From the NCBI GenBank assembly GCA_024636075.1, contig JAGXHS010000128.1, forward strand, positions 1 to 8,206: a stretch of DNA of 8,206 nt. Direction: 5' to 3'. Origin of the DNA: Propionibacteriaceae bacterium (lineage in GTDB: Bacteria > Actinomycetota > Actinomycetes > Propionibacteriales > Propionibacteriaceae). Below, piece after piece: positions 5,290 to 8,206 of this stretch; the first letter of the stretch is position 1, and each line of letters begins with the position of its first letter. The notes beneath the pieces are model-generated. The model did no database searches. It was not told the origin of the DNA and saw nothing but the letters and a program-made list of their open reading frames with translations. The translations under genes were made by a program, and so were the position numbers.

Positions 5290-6588
5290 ATGAAAATCAG
5301 CGTCATTGCCATGGGAAAGATCGGACTCCCGCTGGCTGTGCAGTTCGCGTCCAAGGGGCACGAGGTCGTCGGTGTCGACGTACAGCAGCCCGTCGTCGAC
5401 ACCATCAATGCCTCCCAGGAACCCTTCCCTGGGGAAGCGCATCTCGCGGAGAAGATCGCCGAGACAGTCGGCAACGGAACCCTTCGGGCCACCACCGACT
5501 ACTCCGATGCCATCCCGGGCAGTGACGCGATCGTGATCGTGGTGCCGTTGTTCGTGAACGACGCCAGCTGGCAACCGGATTTCGGCTGGATGGAATCCGC
5601 GACGCACAGCTTCTCCGAGCACCTCAGCAAAGGCACGCTGATCTCCTACGAGACGACGCTCCCGGTGGGTACCACCCGCAATCGCTGGAAGCCGATGATC
5701 GAGTCCATCTCCGGACTCACCGAAGGCGAGGACTTCGATCTGGTGTTCTCCCCGGAGCGGGTTCTGACTGGTCGGGTTTTCGCTGACCTGCGCAAGTACC
5801 CCAAGCTGGTTGGTGGACTCAGCGAGCGGGGGGCGCAGCGGGCGACGGAATTCTACGAGGACGTACTCGATTTCGACGACCGGCCGGACCTGACCCGCCC
5901 CAATGGCGTCTGGGACCTGGGGTCGGCCGAAGCGGCCGAGATGTCCAAGCTCGCCGAAACCACTTACCGCGACGTCATCATCGCTCTTGCGAACCAGTTC
6001 GGCAAGTTCGCCGAGAAGAACGGCATTGACGTCTTCAAGGTGATTGAGGCATCCAACTCCCAGCCCTACAGCCACATCCACCTTCCCGGCGTTGCCGTGG
6101 GTGGTCACTGCATTCCGGTCTACCCGCGGTTGTACCTGTACACCGATCCGGACGCGACCGTGGTGCGGACCGCGCGCGAAGCCAACATGACGATGCCGGC
6201 CCATGCCGTCGACCTGTTGCAGGCGCAGCTGGGTGATCTCGCGGGGGTGTCCGTGGTGGTCCTGGGGGCCTCGTACCGGGGCAAGGTCAAGGAAACCGCC
6301 TTCTCGGGCGTCTTCCCACTGGTCGAGGAGCTCGCCGAGAGGGGCGCCTCGCCACTGGTGCACGATCCGATGTTCCCCGCCGAGGAACTGCGTCGGTACG
6401 GCTTTGAGCCTTATCGCCTTGGTGATCCGGTGGAAGCCGCCATCCTGCAGGCGGACCATCCCGAGTACGCGGACCTCACCGCTGCCCAGCTTCCCGGCAT
6501 CAAGGCGCTGGTTGATGGACGAAACGCAACCCGAGCGGCCAACTGGCCGGATGTGGCTCGTCGCGTGATCGGTGACGGTGAGGCGTGA
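5290..6588 (+). CDS. wbpA: UDP-N-acetyl-D-hexosamine 6-dehydrogenase (WbpA/WecC type)
   Basis: The 432-residue protein has the three-part layout of UDP-sugar dehydrogenases and is of normal length. It has an N-terminal NAD-binding Rossmann domain (AMGKIGLPLA, 7-16), a central helical domain and a C-terminal UDP-binding domain (VVVLGASYRGKVKET region). Catalytic landmarks are TTLPVGTTR (122-130), FSPERVLTGR (153-162, E156), AEMSKLAETTYRDV (216-229, K220), ALANQFG (N235) and GVAVGGHCIPVYP (267-279), with C274 the nucleophile. The enzyme oxidises C6 of a UDP-HexNAc twice, forming the uronic acid with 2 NAD+. The SPERVL and GGHCIPVYP forms belong to the WbpA/WecC/TviB branch that uses UDP-GlcNAc or UDP-ManNAc rather than UDP-glucose. 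Context with 3-dehydrogenase, aminotransferase and acetyltransferase genes favours UDP-GlcNAc. The first glycine of the GxGxxG loop is Ala7 here. The stop overlaps the region of the next gene's start. Confidence 0.9.
   Translation: MKISVIAMGKIGLPLAVQFASKGHEVVGVDVQQPVVDTINASQEPFPGEAHLAEKIAETVGNGTLRATTDYSDAIPGSDAIVIVVPLFVNDASWQPDFGWMESATHSFSEHLSKGTLISYETTLPVGTTRNRWKPMIESISGLTEGEDFDLVFSPERVLTGRVFADLRKYPKLVGGLSERGAQRATEFYEDVLDFDDRPDLTRPNGVWDLGSAEAAEMSKLAETTYRDVIIALANQFGKFAEKNGIDVFKVIEASNSQPYSHIHLPGVAVGGHCIPVYPRLYLYTDPDATVVRTAREANMTMPAHAVDLLQAQLGDLAGVSVVVLGASYRGKVKETAFSGVFPLVEELAERGASPLVHDPMFPAEELRRYGFEPYRLGDPVEAAILQADHPEYADLTAAQLPGIKALVDGRNATRAANWPDVARRVIGDGEA
6577..6583 (+). promoter_or_regulatory. 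Ribosome binding site choosing ATG 6591 for the glycosyltransferase
   Basis: GGTGAGG ends seven bases before ATG 6591-6593. An in-frame GTG at 6585 is only one base from it, too close for initiation. This favours the ATG, which lies two bases after the dehydrogenase stop. Confidence 0.55.
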
Positions 6589-6590
6589 GC

Positions 6591-7688
6591 ATGGCGAAGG
6601 TCGTCCACCTGACCACAGTGCACCAACCCCGTGACAACCGCATCTTCAACAAGGAGTGCACCGCGCTGGCCGACGCCGGTCTGGACGTGACACTGGTCGC
6701 GGTCAACGCCGGCACGGGCGAGGAGAACGGAGTGCATCTGCACGCACTGAAACCCACCGCAGGTCGGGTACAGCGACTGTTGCTCGGACAGCTGCGGGCG
6801 TGGCGAGCGCTGGCCACGATCAAACCTGATCTCGTGCACATCCACGATCCCGAACTCATACCGATGACTCTGCTGTGGAAGGCGCTCCACCGACGGCCCG
6901 TCATCTTCGACGCCCACGAGGATCTGGTGGGGCAGATCGACGACAAGCACTACTTGCCGGGGCCGATGAAGACCGCGGCGCGACTCTTCGGTGGGGTGAT
7001 CACCGGTGCGGCAGATCGCTTCGCAGATGCGGTCGTGGTGGCCACTCCGGTGATCGCCCATCTGTACTCGAACCCGCGGACCGTGGTCGTGCGCAACTTC
7101 CCGTGGCTGAAGGATTTCCCTGCGGTGACCGAACGCCACGAGGTGCCCGGCCGGGTGGTGTACATCGGCGGCCTGACGAAGGGCCGGCAATCACTGATCA
7201 TGCTGGACACGATACTGCAGGCGGGTGCCACCGCCGTCATCGCTGGTCCCCCCGACAACCGCACCGAGACCAGGCTCAAGGAGCTGGGCGGTGACTCGGG
7301 CATCGACTATCGAGGTGTCGTCACACCAGACCAGATTCCCGGGATACTGGCCACCGGTGCGGTCGGCATCGTGTTCTTGGAGCCACTTCCCAATTACCGC
7401 GAGTCGCTGCCGACCAAGCTGTTCGAGTACATGGCGGCAGGCATCCCGTTCCTGGCCAGCGATTTTCCGCACTGGCGCAACATGCTGGATGGCGACAATG
7501 CTGGCGTATTCGTCGACAGTTCCGAACCCTCTGCACCAGCTTCGGCTCTGCGTGAGCTGTTGGCTGATCCGCAGCTGCGCCAGGAGATGGGTAGACGAGG
7601 CCGGAAGGCGATTGAGGAACGATACAACTTCGAAGCCGATGTTCCCCATCTCCTCGGCCTCACCAAAGGGCTGATCGCAGGCCGCTGA
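6591..7688 (+). CDS. GT4-like (GT-B fold) glycosyltransferase
   Basis: The 365-residue protein has the two-domain GT-B layout. The N-terminal acceptor half holds TTVHQPRDNRIFNKE (8-22), a signature of a subgroup of exopolysaccharide/LPS glycosyltransferases, then LVHIHDPELIP (81-91) and IFDAHED (105-111). The C-terminal donor half begins near VVYIGGLTKGRQ (189-200) and contains AVIAGPP (215-221) and a donor-site segment around E271 to E279, LPTKLFEYMAAGIPFLASDFP (273-293). That segment corresponds to the E-x7-E region of GT4 retaining enzymes. No membrane segment or signal peptide is evident, so it should act at the cytoplasmic membrane face, adding a sugar to the lipid-linked repeat. The donor could be the diacetamido uronic acid made by the neighbouring genes, but nothing in the sequence proves it. 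The gene follows the 6-dehydrogenase with almost no gap and is the only glycosyltransferase in the window. It ends 35 bases from the convergent kinase-like gene. Confidence 0.88.
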   Translation: MAKVVHLTTVHQPRDNRIFNKECTALADAGLDVTLVAVNAGTGEENGVHLHALKPTAGRVQRLLLGQLRAWRALATIKPDLVHIHDPELIPMTLLWKALHRRPVIFDAHEDLVGQIDDKHYLPGPMKTAARLFGGVITGAADRFADAVVVATPVIAHLYSNPRTVVVRNFPWLKDFPAVTERHEVPGRVVYIGGLTKGRQSLIMLDTILQAGATAVIAGPPDNRTETRLKELGGDSGIDYRGVVTPDQIPGILATGAVGIVFLEPLPNYRESLPTKLFEYMAAGIPFLASDFPHWRNMLDGDNAGVFVDSSEPSAPASALRELLADPQLRQEMGRRGRKAIEERYNFEADVPHLLGLTKGLIAGR

Positions 7689-7723
7689 AGCTGCTACCCC
7701 GCCGGGAGGTCGCCGACCAGGCG

Positions 7724-8206
7724 TCAGTCTGCGAGCAGTAAACCGATGACCCGACCGTTGGTCGCGTTGATGGTGTTCACCGCCCGGTTCACCGCGTCGC
7801 GGGTGTCCGATCGGGACACCAGCGCGAGTGTGCCGCCGGCCGCACTCGCCAGTGCCAGACCATCTGCCCCGTCCTGGAGCGGTGCCGCCAACACAATGCT
7901 GACATCGTTGCGGCTGGCCGCCTCCTGCAGCAGTTGCTCGATGGCTCTGCTGCTCAGGGGCTGCCCATCCACGGCCACGAGCGTCGGGGCGGTCGTGGTA
8001 TGGGCCACCTCATGCTGACGGAAGTTGGCGTTAATCAACTGCACTGTTGCCTGGTCCTCGCTGAAGGCCGTGGCCAGGCCGCCGGCCACTTCGGCAGTCC
8101 GGGGATGTGCAGCAACCGACGTCACTGCCAGGGTGTGTGGGCGCTCGGCGAAACCGATCCCCTGGATCATCGCCCGCAAGCGGCGGTAGCCTTCAGACTG
8201 CTGTTC
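7724..8206 (-). CDS. BY-kinase-like (CpsD/CapB/Wzc-type) C-terminal domain with degenerate P-loop motifs, N-terminus beyond the window
   Basis: The minus-strand frame runs open from the right edge to TGA at 7726-7724, giving the last 160 residues (numbered here from the edge). It starts EQQSEGYRRLRAMI (1-14), matching the 'SEAYRxLRTNI' helix that precedes the ATPase domain in bacterial tyrosine kinases and ParA/MinD-like capsule proteins. LAVTSVA (26-32) matches the first strand ('ILVTS'), but the Walker A loop that should follow (GEGKST) reads AHPRTA (33-38) without Gly-Lys. 'LLIDADLR' is replaced by QLINANFR (56-63), so both aspartates are asparagine. The Walker B-like strand reads DVSIVLAAPL (101-110) with no terminal Asp. 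The rest (ADGLALASAAGGTLALVSRSDTRDAV, then GRVIGLLLAD) follows the family's end ('ADGvlLVvrxgxTrrxxv ... GvVLN'). No C-terminal tyrosine cluster is seen; the last residues are GLLLAD. It probably served, or serves, in chain-length/export control, perhaps fused to a Wzz-like N-terminus that lies outside the window. ATP binding is doubtful. Confidence 0.72.
   Translation of the reverse strand, partial: EQQSEGYRRLRAMIQGIGFAERPHTLAVTSVAAHPRTAEVAGGLATAFSEDQATVQLINANFRQHEVAHTTTAPTLVAVDGQPLSSRAIEQLLQEAASRNDVSIVLAAPLQDGADGLALASAAGGTLALVSRSDTRDAVNRAVNTINATNGRVIGLLLAD

Noticed and set aside
5242..6459. A 405-residue minus-strand open frame opposite the 6-dehydrogenase
   Set aside because: It mirrors a complete, motif-bearing dehydrogenase gene and has no family features of its own.
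7708..7718. GGTC-GCC-GACC hairpin between the convergent glycosyltransferase and kinase-like genes as a terminator
   Set aside because: The stem is only four base pairs and there is no T-tract on either strand, so it is not a convincing intrinsic terminator.

Overview
The window comes from a high-GC bacterium, most likely an actinobacterium. The coding sequence is GC-rich throughout, GTG starts occur, genes overlap by a few bases, and the protein sequences have an actinobacterial character. Genus cannot be assigned from sequence alone. The whole window is one cell-surface polysaccharide (capsule, EPS or wall glycan) locus. No RNA genes, insertion sequences, CRISPR arrays or phage genes are visible.

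Layout. (1) Positions 1-966, minus strand: the N-terminal 322 residues of a membrane O-antigen-polymerase/ligase-family protein (Wzy_C type) that runs off the left edge. (2) 959-2278, minus: a Wzx-type flippase of the MATE/MVF-like polysaccharide transporter superfamily, overlapping the polymerase gene by 8 nt, so the two form one transcription unit. (3) 2279-2490: a divergent intergenic region with an interrupted palindrome and a weak promoter candidate. (4) 2491-5176, plus: three tightly overlapping genes for a hexapeptide N-acetyltransferase (WbpD/WlbB type), a DegT/PLP aminotransferase (WbpE/WlbC type) and a Gfo/Idh/MocA 3-dehydrogenase (WbpB/WlbA type). (5) 5177-5289: a short gap with a plausible -10 element. 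(6) 5290-7688, plus: a UDP-N-acetylhexosamine 6-dehydrogenase (WbpA/WecC type) overlapping a GT4-like glycosyltransferase. (7) 7724-8206, minus, convergent: the C-terminal 160 residues of a BY-kinase-like (CpsD/CapB/Wzc-type) protein whose P-loop motifs look degenerate.

How the genes fit together (inference from families and context). The 6-dehydrogenase oxidises UDP-GlcNAc to the uronic acid, and the 3-dehydrogenase makes the 3-keto sugar. The aminotransferase puts an amine on C3 and the acetyltransferase acetylates it, giving UDP-2,3-diacetamido-2,3-dideoxy-glucuronic acid. The gene order D-E-B-A is the reverse of the reaction order. The GT4 enzyme would add this or another sugar to a lipid-linked repeat unit, Wzx would flip it, and the Wzy-type protein would polymerise or ligate it. 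The BY-kinase-like protein would belong to the chain-length/export control module. A C2 epimerase (WbpI type), a priming glycosyltransferase and further glycosyltransferases are not in the window.

Most of this is a recognisable polysaccharide locus. The feature that departs most from known families is the BY-kinase-like protein at the right edge, which keeps the fold's landmarks but has lost recognisable Walker A, A' and B residues.
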